Source of the DNA: JADHLJ01 sp038146985
GTDB taxonomy: Bacteria; Pseudomonadota; Alphaproteobacteria; Thalassobaculales; Thalassobaculaceae
Assembly (NCBI GenBank): GCA_038146985.1
Contig: JAYQSQ010000009.1
Location: 496,001 to 560,000 of the forward strand
Length of the DNA: 64,000 nucleotides
Reading direction: 5' to 3'
Below the pieces are notes generated by a model. It had not been told where the DNA came from and searched no databases. It was given only the letters and a program-made list of their open reading frames with translations. The first letter of the stretch is position 1. Each line of letters starts with the position of its first letter. Positions 43,205 to 51,363 of the stretch are shown here, one piece after another. Made by a program: the position numbers and the translations under genes.

Positions 43205-44071
43205 ATGGCCCGTGTGAAGGATCTGTTTCGCCCCGGAGAGCTGATCGTCGCTCCCGGTATTTTCGACGGGATCTCCGCCCGGATGGCGGACCCGTTCGGT
43301 TTCGACATGCTGTACATGACCGGTTACGGCACCGTCGCCTCGCATCTCGGCATGCCGGACGCGGGTATCGCCAGCTACACCGACATGGTCGGCCGGGTGA
43401 AGGTGCTGGCGGATGTCGTCACTACGCCTTTCATCGCCGATGGGGATACCGGCTATGGCGGCCTCCTGAACGTCCAGCACACGGTGCGCGGCTATGAAAA
43501 GGCCGGGGCGGCGGGCATCCAGATTGAAGATCAGGAATTTCCAAAGAAATGCGGCCACACGCCGGGCCGCAAGGTGATTCCGCTGGAGGACATGGTCCAG
43601 AAGATCCAGGTGGCGGTGGAGACCCGGGACTCCTCGGACTTCCTCATCGTCACCCGGACAGATGCCCGCACCGGCCTCGGGTTGGACGAGGCGCTCCGGC
43701 GAGGCGAGGCCTTCGCCAAGGCCGGTGCCGACGTGCTGTTCATCGAATCTCCAGAATCGGTGGAGGAGATGGCGAAGATCTGCGCCAGTTTCGATACGCC
43801 CTTGCTGGTGAACGTGGTCGACGGCGGCAGCACGCCGGTGCTCTCCAAGCAGGAGTACATCGATCTCGGCTATCAGATCGCGATCTATCCGGGCACCGGT
43901 TTCATGGCGGCGGCCCAGGCGCTGCATTCGGTCTACGGCACCCTGAAGCGGACGGGAGCCTCGCTGAACCTCGACGTGCCGCTGCGCGATTTCATGACCA
44001 TGTCCCGCGACATGGGTTTCCAGGATGTCTGGGATTTTGACAAGGCGCATCAGCGCGACGCGGCGGAGTAA
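43205..44071 (+). CDS. Isocitrate lyase/PEP mutase-family lyase (oxaloacetate decarboxylase/methylisocitrate lyase-like)
   Basis: 288 residues. TIM-barrel enzyme with VAPGIFDGISARMAD, the Mg-binding FIADGDTGYGG, GIQIEDQEFPKKCGHTPG with the catalytic-loop Cys (KKCGH), and VTRTDAR. Family members cleave or form C-C or C-P bonds alpha to a carboxylate (2-methylisocitrate lyase, oxaloacetate decarboxylase, carboxyphosphonoenolpyruvate synthase). KKCGH favours a lyase over PEP mutase. It is between the amidohydrolase and the thioesterase-like gene (gaps of 18 and 7 bases), hence one operon. Confidence 0.9.
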   Translation: MARVKDLFRPGELIVAPGIFDGISARMADPFGFDMLYMTGYGTVASHLGMPDAGIASYTDMVGRVKVLADVVTTPFIADGDTGYGGLLNVQHTVRGYEKAGAAGIQIEDQEFPKKCGHTPGRKVIPLEDMVQKIQVAVETRDSSDFLIVTRTDARTGLGLDEALRRGEAFAKAGADVLFIESPESVEEMAKICASFDTPLLVNVVDGGSTPVLSKQEYIDLGYQIAIYPGTGFMAAAQALHSVYGTLKRTGASLNLDVPLRDFMTMSRDMGFQDVWDFDKAHQRDAAE

Positions 44072-44078
44072 CAAGTAA

Positions 44079-44888
44079 ATGACCGGCTATACCGAGACCT
44101 TCCGGGGCGATGTCCATACCTGGGAGGTCGATTCGACCGAACATTTCACGGTCGCCTATTACTACGAGAAGTTCGAGGCCGCCGCCTGGCGGTTTCTGCG
44201 CCAGGCGGGTGCAGACCCCGCCAAGGCCCGGACCACCAGCGCGGTCACCCATTACAAGGCGGAACTGCGCAACCGGGACATTTACCGGATCGAGACGGCG
44301 CTGATCGAGGCCGGCGACACGCCGACCATCGCGCATCGGATGTATAACGACCAGACCGGCGTGCTCTGCACCACCATGCAGCAGACCTTGTCCGGCATAT
44401 CCCTGTCCGGCCCGGCAACGGCGTGGGACGGCGATCCGGTGGAGGAGCGCTCGGTCCCCGGCGACGAGGCGGTTTGGGTGCCCTCGCTAAAGGACATCGC
44501 CCGGCCGACGGAGGGCGACTGGGCCGGCAACCTCTCGCTGCCGGGCTATATCCACAGATTCTCGACCGCCAATAGTTTCATCCTCGCGGCCTTCGGTTTG
44601 ACGCCGGAATACATGACCGAGAACCGGTTGGGTCTCTCGACCTTTGAGTTCCAGCTTCGCTTTCTCGGCCCGGCCAAGCCCGGCGATATGATCGACATTG
44701 AAAGCTGCATCGCCCAGCTCGGCGGCTCGTCGCTCCGGCTCTATCACCGTATGCGCAACGCCGAGACCGGCGCGGATATCGCCGGGCTCAGCCAGTTCGG
44801 TGTCCAGCTCGACCTGGACGCCCGCCGCCCGTCCCGCATCTCGGACGAAATCCGCGAGCGGGCACAGGCGTTCTTGAAGGATGGTTGA
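44079..44888 (+). CDS. Double-hotdog thioesterase/dehydratase-family protein
   Basis: 269 residues. Two hotdog halves are seen: residues 20-95 (HFTVAYYYEKFEAAAWRFLRQAG; THYKAELRNRDIYRIETALIEAG) and 160-250 (STANSFILAAFGLTPEYMT; LSTFEFQLRFLGPAKPGDMIDIESCI). Family members hydrolyse acyl-CoA thioesters. The catalytic residues are not obvious: no HxxxxD or Asn-Gly signature stands out. It follows the lyase gene by 7 bases, with copy D of the palindromic repeat immediately after it. Confidence 0.8.
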   Translation: MTGYTETFRGDVHTWEVDSTEHFTVAYYYEKFEAAAWRFLRQAGADPAKARTTSAVTHYKAELRNRDIYRIETALIEAGDTPTIAHRMYNDQTGVLCTTMQQTLSGISLSGPATAWDGDPVEERSVPGDEAVWVPSLKDIARPTEGDWAGNLSLPGYIHRFSTANSFILAAFGLTPEYMTENRLGLSTFEFQLRFLGPAKPGDMIDIESCIAQLGGSSLRLYHRMRNAETGADIAGLSQFGVQLDLDARRPSRISDEIRERAQAFLKDG

Positions 44889-44903
44889 TTGAGGAAACAT
44901 TGC

Positions 44904-45014
44904 GGACGAGACCCTTCGAGACGACCCTGTGGGTCTCCTCAGGGTGAGTCTTAAACTTAAACGCCAAGTCTCACCCTGAGGGGGCACGGCAGCGCCGTCT
45001 CGAAGGGTCCTATC
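44904..45014. repeat. REPIN-like palindromic intergenic repeat, copy D
   Basis: CCCTTCGAGACG, small hairpin GACCC-TGT-GGGTC, CTCCTCAGGGTGAG, an AT-rich centre, CTCACCCTGAGG, then a less perfect small hairpin and CGTCTCGAAGGGTCC. It fills the 143-base gap between the double-hotdog gene and the sugar dehydrogenase. Confidence 0.88.
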
Positions 45015-45031
45015 AGCGTCGGGAGAACCTC

Positions 45032-46068
45032 ATGCGCGCCGCCGTTCTGACCGCCAAGCAAGTGATCGAAACCATGGAACGGGACGAGCCGGCCCTTGGC
45101 CCGACCGGCGTCCGCGTGCGCATCCGGGCCGGCGGAATCTGCGGCTCGGACCTGCACTACTTCCACCATTACCGGATGGGCGACTTCCCGGTGCGCGAGC
45201 CCTTCGTGCTCGGCCACGAGGCGGCGGGGGAGGTGATCGAGACCGGGCCGGATGTCACGCGGGTGAAGGTCGGCGACAAGGTGGCGGTGAACCCGAGCCA
45301 TCCTTGCGGGCGCTGTGAGTATTGTCTCGCCGGGCGCGCCTTGCTTTGTCCGGACATGATCTTTCTCGGCAGTTCGCGCCGTTTCCCGCATGCCCAGGGC
45401 ATGTTCGCCGAAACCTATCGGACCGACGAGGCCCAGTGTTTCATCGTGCCCGACAGCCTGTCGGTGAATGCCGCCGCTTTCGCCGAACCTCTATCGGTCG
45501 CGCTGCACGCCACCGGTCATGCGGGATCCCTGCTGGGCGCCAAGGTGCTGATCACCGGGGCGGGGCCGATCGGATCGCTGATCCTCTTGACCGCGAAACT
45601 CGCAGGCGCCGCCTCGGTGACCATGACCGATGTGCTGGACGCGCCGCTGAAGGTCGCCGAGACCATCGGAGCCGACCGGGCGGTGAATGTTCGGGACGGC
45701 GATGAAGCGCTTGCCGATCCGTCACAGCCGCGCGGCAGCTTCGATGCGGCCTTCGATGCCTCCGGGCACCCTCGGCAGTCCTGAGCGCGATCAAGTATCT
45801 CCGCCCTGGTGGCGTCTTCACCCAGGTCGGCACCTTCGCCGATCCCATGGTGCCGGTCCCGACGGATCAGATCATGGTCAAGGAGTTGACCCTTAAAAGC
45901 TCGTTTCGCTTCGACAAGGAATTCGCCTGGGCCGTGCGCTATCTCTCGGAGGGCCGGATCGACGTCGCGCCGCTGCTCTCGCACACCTATCCGATGGAGG
46001 AGGCTGGCGAAGCCTTCCGCACCGCCAGCGACCGTGGCCGCTCGATGAAGGTGCATCTGGCGTTTTAG
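45032..46068 (+). pseudogene. Zinc-dependent sugar alcohol dehydrogenase (L-idonate 5-dehydrogenase-like), frameshifted
   Basis: A medium-chain dehydrogenase split by one frameshift. The first part (250 codons) has the catalytic zinc site GGICGSDLHYF and GHEAAGEV, the structural zinc cysteines CGRCEYCLAGRALLC, and the NAD site LITGAGPIGSL. It stops just after DAAFDASGHP. Restoring one base near 45770-45772 (CAC CCN TCG) rejoins it to a C-terminal part with LSAIKYLRPGGVFTQVG and a family-length total of 345 codons plus stop. Both parts keep good protein sequence, so the lesion is recent or a sequencing error. Such enzymes oxidise L-idonate or sorbitol-type polyols. Confidence 0.85.
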
Positions 46069-46104
46069 GGCCTATTTTCGGCGAAAAACAGGACCCTCAT
46101 CATC

Positions 46105-46125
46105 GTCATCCCGCCGCGGGGTGAC
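46105..46125. terminator. Hairpin between convergent genes
   Basis: GTCATCCCGC-C-GCGGGGTGAC is nearly perfectly palindromic (one mismatched pair). It sits in the 134-base gap between the dehydrogenase and ispB stop codons. It could end both transcripts. Its GTCATCCCGCG-like half also resembles the repeat arm at 59313. Confidence 0.5.
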
Positions 46126-46202
46126 GAAGGAGATTGACCCGCGTTCGGTTCCTGCGCGGGGAGGATGTGAGCCCTTACGGAGCAATTGGAAGACGAAACG
46201 CT

Positions 46203-47218
46203 TCAATACGCCCGCTCGACGCAGAAATCGACGACCTCGGTCAGGGCTCGTTTGGGCTCGCCGTCGGGAACAGGCCCAGCGCGTCGCGGGCGATGGCCGC
46301 GTAGTGGCGGGCGCGGGCCACGGTGTCGGCGAGCGCGCCGTGACGCTGGATCAGATCCTGGGCCCGTTCGAGATCGCCGTCGCCCTGGTCAGATCCTCGA
46401 GGCAGCGGCGCCAGAAGGTGCGCTCCTCCTCGGTGCCGCGCCGGAACGCCAGGATCACCGGCAACGTGATCTTGCCCTCGCGGAAATCGTCTCCCACCGT
46501 CTTGCCGAGTTCGGCCTGTTTGGCGGAATAGTCCAGCGCATCGTCAATCAGTTGAAACGCAACCCCGAGATTGGTGCCGTAGGCTTCCAGGGCGTCTTCC
46601 TCGGCCTTGGGCCGTCCGGCGACGACCGCGCCGATCCGGGCCGCGGCGGCAAACAGGGCGGCGGTCTTCGACTGAATGACCTCGAGATAGGCGGTCTCGC
46701 CGGTCTCGGTATCGTTGGTGGTGATGAGCTGTTGCACCTCGCCCTCGGCGATCACCGAGGAGGCGCGGGAAAGAATCTTCAGAACCTGCAACGAGCCGTC
46801 GGCGACTGTTAGCTCGAAGAGCGGCTGAACAGGAAATCACCGACAAGAACGCTGGCCTGATTGCCCCAGACCGCGTTGGCGGATTCCTGCCCCGGCGCAG
46901 GTTGCTCTCGTCGACCACGTCGTCATGCAGCAGGGTCGCCGTATGGATGAACTCGACGCAGGCCGCCAGCCGGATATGCCGGTCGCCGCCATAGCCGCAC
47001 AACGCGGCGGCGCCAAGGGTGAGCATCGGGCGGAGCCGCTTTCCGCCGGCGGCGATCAGATGTCCGGCCAGTTGCGGGATCAGGTGCACCGGGCTCTGCA
47101 TATGCTCCAAGATCGTCGCATTGACCCGGTCGAGATCCGTGCTGACCAGCCGCAACAGCGGTTCCAGCGACGCTTTCGGTCCGGCGCCGTTCTTCTTGAA
47201 GTCTATGATCGCGGCCAA
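46203..47218 (-). pseudogene. ispB: Polyprenyl diphosphate synthase (octaprenyl/decaprenyl, IspB-like) with four frameshifts
   Basis: All-trans polyprenyl synthase making the quinone side chain. Both Asp-rich motifs are present (LLHDDVVDES and LIDDALDYSA), as is GGKRLRPMLTLGAAALCGY. The reading frame breaks four times, each time as if one base were missing: near 46891 (CGG GGN CAG), near 46820 (CGC TCN TTC), near 46391 (GAT CTN GAC) and near 46266 (TTC CCN GAC). Adding four bases gives 339 residues, the normal length, with a TTG start at 47218 after GGAGTGGGG. Because quinone synthesis is essential, sequencing error is at least as likely as decay. Confidence 0.85.
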
Positions 47219-47347
47219 AGCCCCACTCCGTTCACCTTGACGATTCCCCGCGCGGCAGAATAGGACTGGTTTTGCCCTGGTCAACCCTGGCGATCATCGC
47301 GCGACCCCACGCCGCACGCGGATCACGCCGAAGTGTCGGACGCGAAG

Positions 47348-47566
47348 ATGAGGGAATTGCTCCGTTCCACCGATGTTGTTCACCTGTCCTTCCTCACCGC
47401 GCTGCTGAAGGACGGCGGCATCGAGTCGGCGATCCTGGACAGCCATATGAGCATTCTGGAAGGGAGTGGTAACGCCATTCCCCGCCGCCTCGTCGTCAGC
47501 ACCGAGGACCATGACGAGGCCAGGCGGATCCTCGAGGAGGCCGGTGAACAGCTCGACATCCGCTGA
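47348..47566 (+). CDS. DUF2007 domain protein (putative signal-transducing protein)
   Basis: 72 residues from the ATG at 47348 (a GTG at 47333 in frame would add five residues). The family pattern MRELLRSTDVVHLSFLTALLKDGGIESAILDSHMSILEG, followed by IPRRLVVSTEDHDEARRILEEAG, is complete. DUF2007 is a small alpha/beta fold with a suggested regulatory role. It is divergent from ispB and overlaps the start of the following methyltransferase gene, an arrangement that implies translational coupling. Confidence 0.85.
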   Translation: MRELLRSTDVVHLSFLTALLKDGGIESAILDSHMSILEGSGNAIPRRLVVSTEDHDEARRILEEAGEQLDIR

Positions 47567-48299
47567 TCCGAGCGTCACGTGCGATACCCTGTTGGCCGGC
47601 AGGGTGACGCTCGTGCAGCCGGCGCAAGGCTATCGCGTGGCGATCGATCCGGTGCTGCTCGCCGCTTCGGTGGAGCCGAAGGCCGGCCATCGGGTTCTGG
47701 ATCTCGGATGCGGTGCCGGTGCGATCGCGCTCTGCCTGCTGGCGAGATGTCCGCAAGTTCACGTCACGGGGTTGGAGCAGAACCCGGATCTTGTCGATCT
47801 CGCTCGCCGCAACGCGTCCGAAAACGGGATGACGGAGCGTTTCGAGATCCACCAGGGATCGGTGGCGGCAGTCCCTTCCGCGATCGCGCCCGGATCATTC
47901 GACTGGGTGCTGACCAATCCACCCTATCTGGAGGCCAGTGCTGCCACCGCTTCGCCGAATGCGGCGCGGCGTTCGGCGAACATGGAAGGCGAGGCCGGGC
48001 TCGAGGCCTGGATCGCGGCTGCGGCGCGATCCCTCAAACCTAAAGGACGGCTTGCCCTGATTCACCGGGCAGACCGGGTTGACGGGATCATCCGGGCCCT
48101 CGCCGGCGGGTTCGGCGAGGTTGTTCTGCACCCGCTTTGGCCGAAGGCCGGACACCCCGCGAAAAGGGTCATCCTCCACGCCCGAAAGGGCGTTGCTTCG
48201 CCGTTCCGGATCGAGGCCGGAACCGTGCTGCACAACGGCGATGGCGGCTTTACCGATGCCGCGCGCGCGGTATTGGACGGTGGATCCTTGGCCATGTAA
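47544..48299 (+). CDS. Class I methyltransferase, tRNA1(Val) N6-adenine methyltransferase (TrmN6/YfiC)-like
   Basis: 251 residues with a GTG start at 47544 inside the DUF2007 gene. Motif I VLDLGCGAGAIALCLLAR and motif IV NPPYLE are intact, and the N-terminus DTLLAGRVTLVQPAQGYRVAIDPVLLAA is characteristic of TrmN6-type enzymes, which methylate N6 of adenine in tRNA or other nucleic acid. NPPY excludes a carboxyl or oxygen methyltransferase. AGGAGG lies 3 bases before the GTG, an unusually short spacing that may reflect coupling to the overlapping gene. Confidence 0.88.
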   Translation: MNSSTSADPSVTCDTLLAGRVTLVQPAQGYRVAIDPVLLAASVEPKAGHRVLDLGCGAGAIALCLLARCPQVHVTGLEQNPDLVDLARRNASENGMTERFEIHQGSVAAVPSAIAPGSFDWVLTNPPYLEASAATASPNAARRSANMEGEAGLEAWIAAAARSLKPKGRLALIHRADRVDGIIRALAGGFGEVVLHPLWPKAGHPAKRVILHARKGVASPFRIEAGTVLHNGDGGFTDAARAVLDGGSLAM

Positions 48300-48376
48300 G
48301 CTATTTTATAAAGTTTTTTCTTGAGTTAATATTGCGGTGTGCCAAGCTTCCCCGGTGAACAGCCGGAGGAGAGGCC

Positions 48377-50010
48377 GTGTCGATCGCCGAAACGCTTACT
48401 CCTTCCGCCACGCCGGGCACCGGCATACCCGCTCGTTGGATTGAAGGCCCGCCGCTGTCCGAGGTCGCTCCGGGAGCGCGGCGCATTCTGCGTGCCGGCG
48501 GCAAGCAGATCCTGCTGATCCGGACCGGGGACCAGGTTTACGCTTGCAACAACCGCTGCCCGCTCGAGGGCTATCCGTTGATGGAGGGATCGGTAACGGA
48601 AGGCGATGGCTGCGTTCTTACCTGCAACTGGCACAACTGGAAATTTGATCTCCAGTCCGGCGAGACCCTGGTCGGCGGCGACAAGCTTCGGCGCTATCCG
48701 GTGGAGAGCCGCGACGCTGTGATCTGGGTCGATATCGCCGACCCGCCGGCGGACCGGCAGATCGCGGAAGCCCTGGACAACCTCCATGACAGTTTCGAGG
48801 ACCACGAATATGACCGCATGGGCCGCGAGATCGCCCGGCTGATCAAGGCGGGCGGTGATCCTTTGGACGCGGTGCGCCATGCCATCGGCTGGACCCATCA
48901 GCGGTTCGAGTATGGTACCACCCATGCTCTGGCGGTGGCGCCGGATTGGCTGGACCTGCGGGCCTGGCTTACGGGCGAGGACCCGGTGCTGGGCCTTGTG
49001 CCACTTGTCGAGATCACCGGCCATCTCTGCTGGGTCAGTTTGCGCTGGCGCGCGTTTCCGTTTCCCGAGGGCCGGTGAGCGTTCGATCCGGGCGCGCTGG
49101 TCCAGGCGATCGAGGATGAGGACGAAGCCACCGCGATGGCACTGGTACGCGGCGCCCTCGCGTCGCAAGGGCCGGCGGCTCTCGACGCGCCGATGAGCCG
49201 GGCCGCCGGCGCGCATTATCAGGATTTCGGTCATTCGATGATTTACACCTACAAGGCCCGCCAGCTTGTCGAAGCCCTGGGCGAGGACATGGCGGAACCG
49301 ATCTATCTCAGCCTCGCGCGCTCTCTGGTTTATGCCAGCCGCGAGAACCTGATCCCGGAATTCCGCGCCTATGGCAAGACTCGGGCCGCGTGGGACGGGA
49401 CCGGTTCGGGGGCGGTCGACGGCGAGACCTTCCGGAAACTCGGGTTGAACAAGGCGCTGGAAGCGGCACTTGCCGCGTCCAGAGATTCGCAGGGTCTGTT
49501 CGACGCTCTGGTCGGTGCGGCGGCCTGGCAGATGCTGCATTTCGACATGGGTGTCATGGTCCAGGATCACCGGCAGGTGCCGGACAATGTCAATTGGCTC
49601 GATTTCACCCACGCGCTGACCTTCGCCAATGCCGGGCGATTCAGGCGGAGCGTCACCCGAAGATCTGGCCCGATATATTGCTGCAGCTTGCTTGTTTCAC
49701 TGGACGGAACGCGAAATACAACGATGAAGCTCAGGACATCTCGGCCTGGCTTGTCGACGATCCGCTGGCTTTCCTCGACGAGGCCTGCCGCGCGATTTTT
49801 TTTGTCCACGGCCAGTTCGAATATATCGTTTCTGCCCATCTGGTGAAGCTGACGGTGGCGGCCCGCGAAGAGATCCTCGCCCGTCCGGACGCGCCGTGGG
49901 CCGGCCTCCTGGCGGCATGGGTCAACCGGTTCCTGAACTCCCCGCTCAAGCGCAAGCACACGACGCGCACGGCCCGGCAGGCCCTCGGTTTCGTGGAGGC
50001 GGAGGGGTAG
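48377..50010 (+). pseudogene. Rieske 2Fe-2S-domain protein with a large C-terminal domain; in-frame stop, frameshift and altered cluster ligand
   Basis: About 544 residues when repaired. Residues 25-125 form a Rieske-type domain, but the first motif reads CPLEG where CPHEG is expected (CTC for CAC), while the second motif CNWH is normal. A TGA at 49076-49078 interrupts the frame; the sequence on both sides is coherent in the same frame (RAFPFPEG then AFDPGALVQAIEDED). One missing base near 49633 shifts the final third (RAIQAERHPKIWPDILLQLA onwards). The helical C-terminal domain is not assigned. Start ATG 48377 follows GGAGGAGAGG. Confidence 0.75.
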
Positions 50011-50143
50011 GCTCGGTGCGCAAGGGCGATCCGATCCGCTCAGCGAAGGAAAGAAGCATTCTTTGCGGTGGACGAGCGATACTTCACTGACAATATAATG
50101 TCAGTAGTGGTTGGTTAGGATTTCGTTTTCCGGGAGGCCAGCC

Positions 50144-50802
50144 ATGCGGCGCACGGACCGCTTGTTCGAGATCATCCAGATCCTGCGTGCCGCCAAGGCG
50201 CCGGTATCGTCGGTGCGCATGGCGGAGATGCTGGAGGTCACCCAGCGCACGGCTATCGGGACATCGCCACCTTGCACGGCATGCGCACGCCCATCGAGGG
50301 CGAGGCCGGTGTCGGCTATGTCCTGCGCAAGGGCTATGACCTGCCGCCGCTCAATTTCGACGAGCGGGAGCTGGAGGCAATCGTTGTGGGGTTGAGTCTG
50401 CTCAGCCGGACAGGGGATACGGAGCTTCAGACCGCCACGCGCCGTGTGCTTTCCAAGATCGATACCTCCTGGGCCGGGACCGGCACCTTGCGGGTCTCGG
50501 ACTGGGGCATCCAGTCGAAAAGACAGGGTGACCTCGACCAATTGCGCCAGGCGATCCGGGAGGAACGGGAGATCCGTATCCGCTATCGCGATGGCGACGG
50601 CAAGGAGACCGATCGCACCATCCTGCCGATCGCGATCACCTGCTATATCGAGGTCATCGTGCTGTCGGCCCGGTGCTGGCTCCGCAGGGATTTCCGCCAC
50701 TTCCGAACCGACCGGATCCTGGAGCGCCGCCCGCTCGACCGGTTCTTCAAAGGCAAAGGCGACGAGCTTCGCAAACTGATGGATAGCGGGGAGGAGTGGT
50801 GA
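50144..50802 (+). pseudogene. HTH-WYL domain transcriptional regulator (YafY-like), frameshifted
   Basis: ATG at 50144 after GGGAGG. The N-terminal HTH_11 reads RRTDRLFEIIQILRAAKAPVS, and the WYL domain contains LDQLRQAIREEREIRIRYRDGDG and LSARCWLRRDFRHFRTDRI. The frame breaks at 50252-50254 (ACG GC TAT CGG), where one base added gives the family sequence RTVYRDIATLHGMRTPI. The repaired length is 219 residues, normal for the group. WYL regulators respond to nucleic acid or nucleotide ligands; targets here are unknown. Confidence 0.85.
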
Positions 50803-50821
50803 AACCCGGTCCGCCGGTTTG

Positions 50822-50850
50822 TTGCGCGAACGTACATTAAACTGTACAAT
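50822..50850 (+). promoter_or_regulatory. Promoter of the toxin-antitoxin operon, predicted leaderless, with overlapping operator
   Basis: TTGCGC (50822-50827), 17 bases, then TACAAT (50845-50850) form a good -35/-10 pair. The antitoxin ATG begins 6 bases after the -10, so transcription should start at or next to the A of the ATG, giving a leaderless mRNA; no ribosome site exists in the interval. The inverted repeat GTACA-TTAAAC-TGTAC at 50832-50847 overlaps the -10 and contains TGTACA, the core known for YefM operators. Confidence 0.6.
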
Positions 50851-50856
50851 TTTTTC

Positions 50857-51108
50857 ATGAAAACCACGACCTATACCGCTTTCCGCCAGAAACTTGCCGC
50901 CGAAATGGATCGGGTGAACGATGATCACGAGCCATTGGTGGTAACGCGCGCGCGCGGACGGCCCGCCGTGTTGATGTCGCTCGAGGACTACAACGCCCTG
51001 ACCGAAATGGCGCATCTGGCCGCAAGCGCCACCAACGCGCGGCGGCTCTCCGAGGCGATCGAGCAACTGGATCGGGGCGGTGGCACAGAACGGCGGCTTG
51101 AGGAGTGA
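50857..51108 (+). CDS. Type II antitoxin, Phd/YefM family
   Basis: 83 residues. The N-terminal DNA-binding part TTYTAFRQKLAAEMDRVNDDHEPLVVTRARGRPAVLMSLEDYNALTEM is typical of YefM/Phd. The disordered acidic C-terminus (SEAIEQLDRGGGTERRLEE) is the toxin-binding arm. It neutralises the ribosome-dependent RNase encoded next and represses the shared promoter. The stop overlaps the toxin start (GTGA), ensuring coupled translation. Both genes are intact in an otherwise damaged neighbourhood. Confidence 0.93.
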   Translation: MKTTTYTAFRQKLAAEMDRVNDDHEPLVVTRARGRPAVLMSLEDYNALTEMAHLAASATNARRLSEAIEQLDRGGGTERRLEE

Positions 51109-51359
51109 AAGTCGTCTTCGCCGACCACGCCTGGGACGACTATCTTTACTGGCAGGGCACGGATCGGAAAATCTTGCGCCGGATCAATGAATTGATAAAG
51201 GCCTCGTTCCGCGATCCCTCCGGCGGCATCGGTAAGCCTGAGCCGCTGAAACACCAATGGTCGGGCTACTGGTCACGGCGGATCACTCAGGAACACCGCT
51301 TAGTCTACAAGGTCGAGGGCGAGGTCATCCTGATCGCGCAATGCCGCCGGCACTACTGA
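51105..51359 (+). CDS. yoeB: Type II toxin, YoeB/Txe family mRNA interferase
   Basis: 84 residues with a GTG start. Residues matching the YoeB catalytic set fall at exactly the reference positions: E46 (GKPEPLK), R65 (QEHRLVYKV), H83 and Y84 (CRRHY at the C-terminus). It cleaves mRNA in the ribosomal A site. It overlaps the antitoxin gene by 4 bases. The lack of damage is expected, because loss of the antitoxin alone would be toxic. Confidence 0.95.
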   Translation: MKVVFADHAWDDYLYWQGTDRKILRRINELIKASFRDPSGGIGKPEPLKHQWSGYWSRRITQEHRLVYKVEGEVILIAQCRRHY

Positions 51360-51363
51360 CCAG

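Noticed and set aside
41471..44074. 867-codon open frame antisense to the amidohydrolase and lyase genes
   Set aside because: Both sense genes show complete catalytic motifs; the antisense product is His/Arg/Gly-rich and has no recognisable family.
45770..45772. Programmed frameshift in the sugar dehydrogenase
   Set aside because: No slippery heptamer or downstream structure is evident, and similar lesions cluster in neighbouring genes, which fits error or decay better.
49076..49078. TGA read as selenocysteine in the Rieske gene
   Set aside because: No SECIS-like hairpin follows and the position is not a catalytic Cys site; the same gene has a frameshift and an altered ligand.
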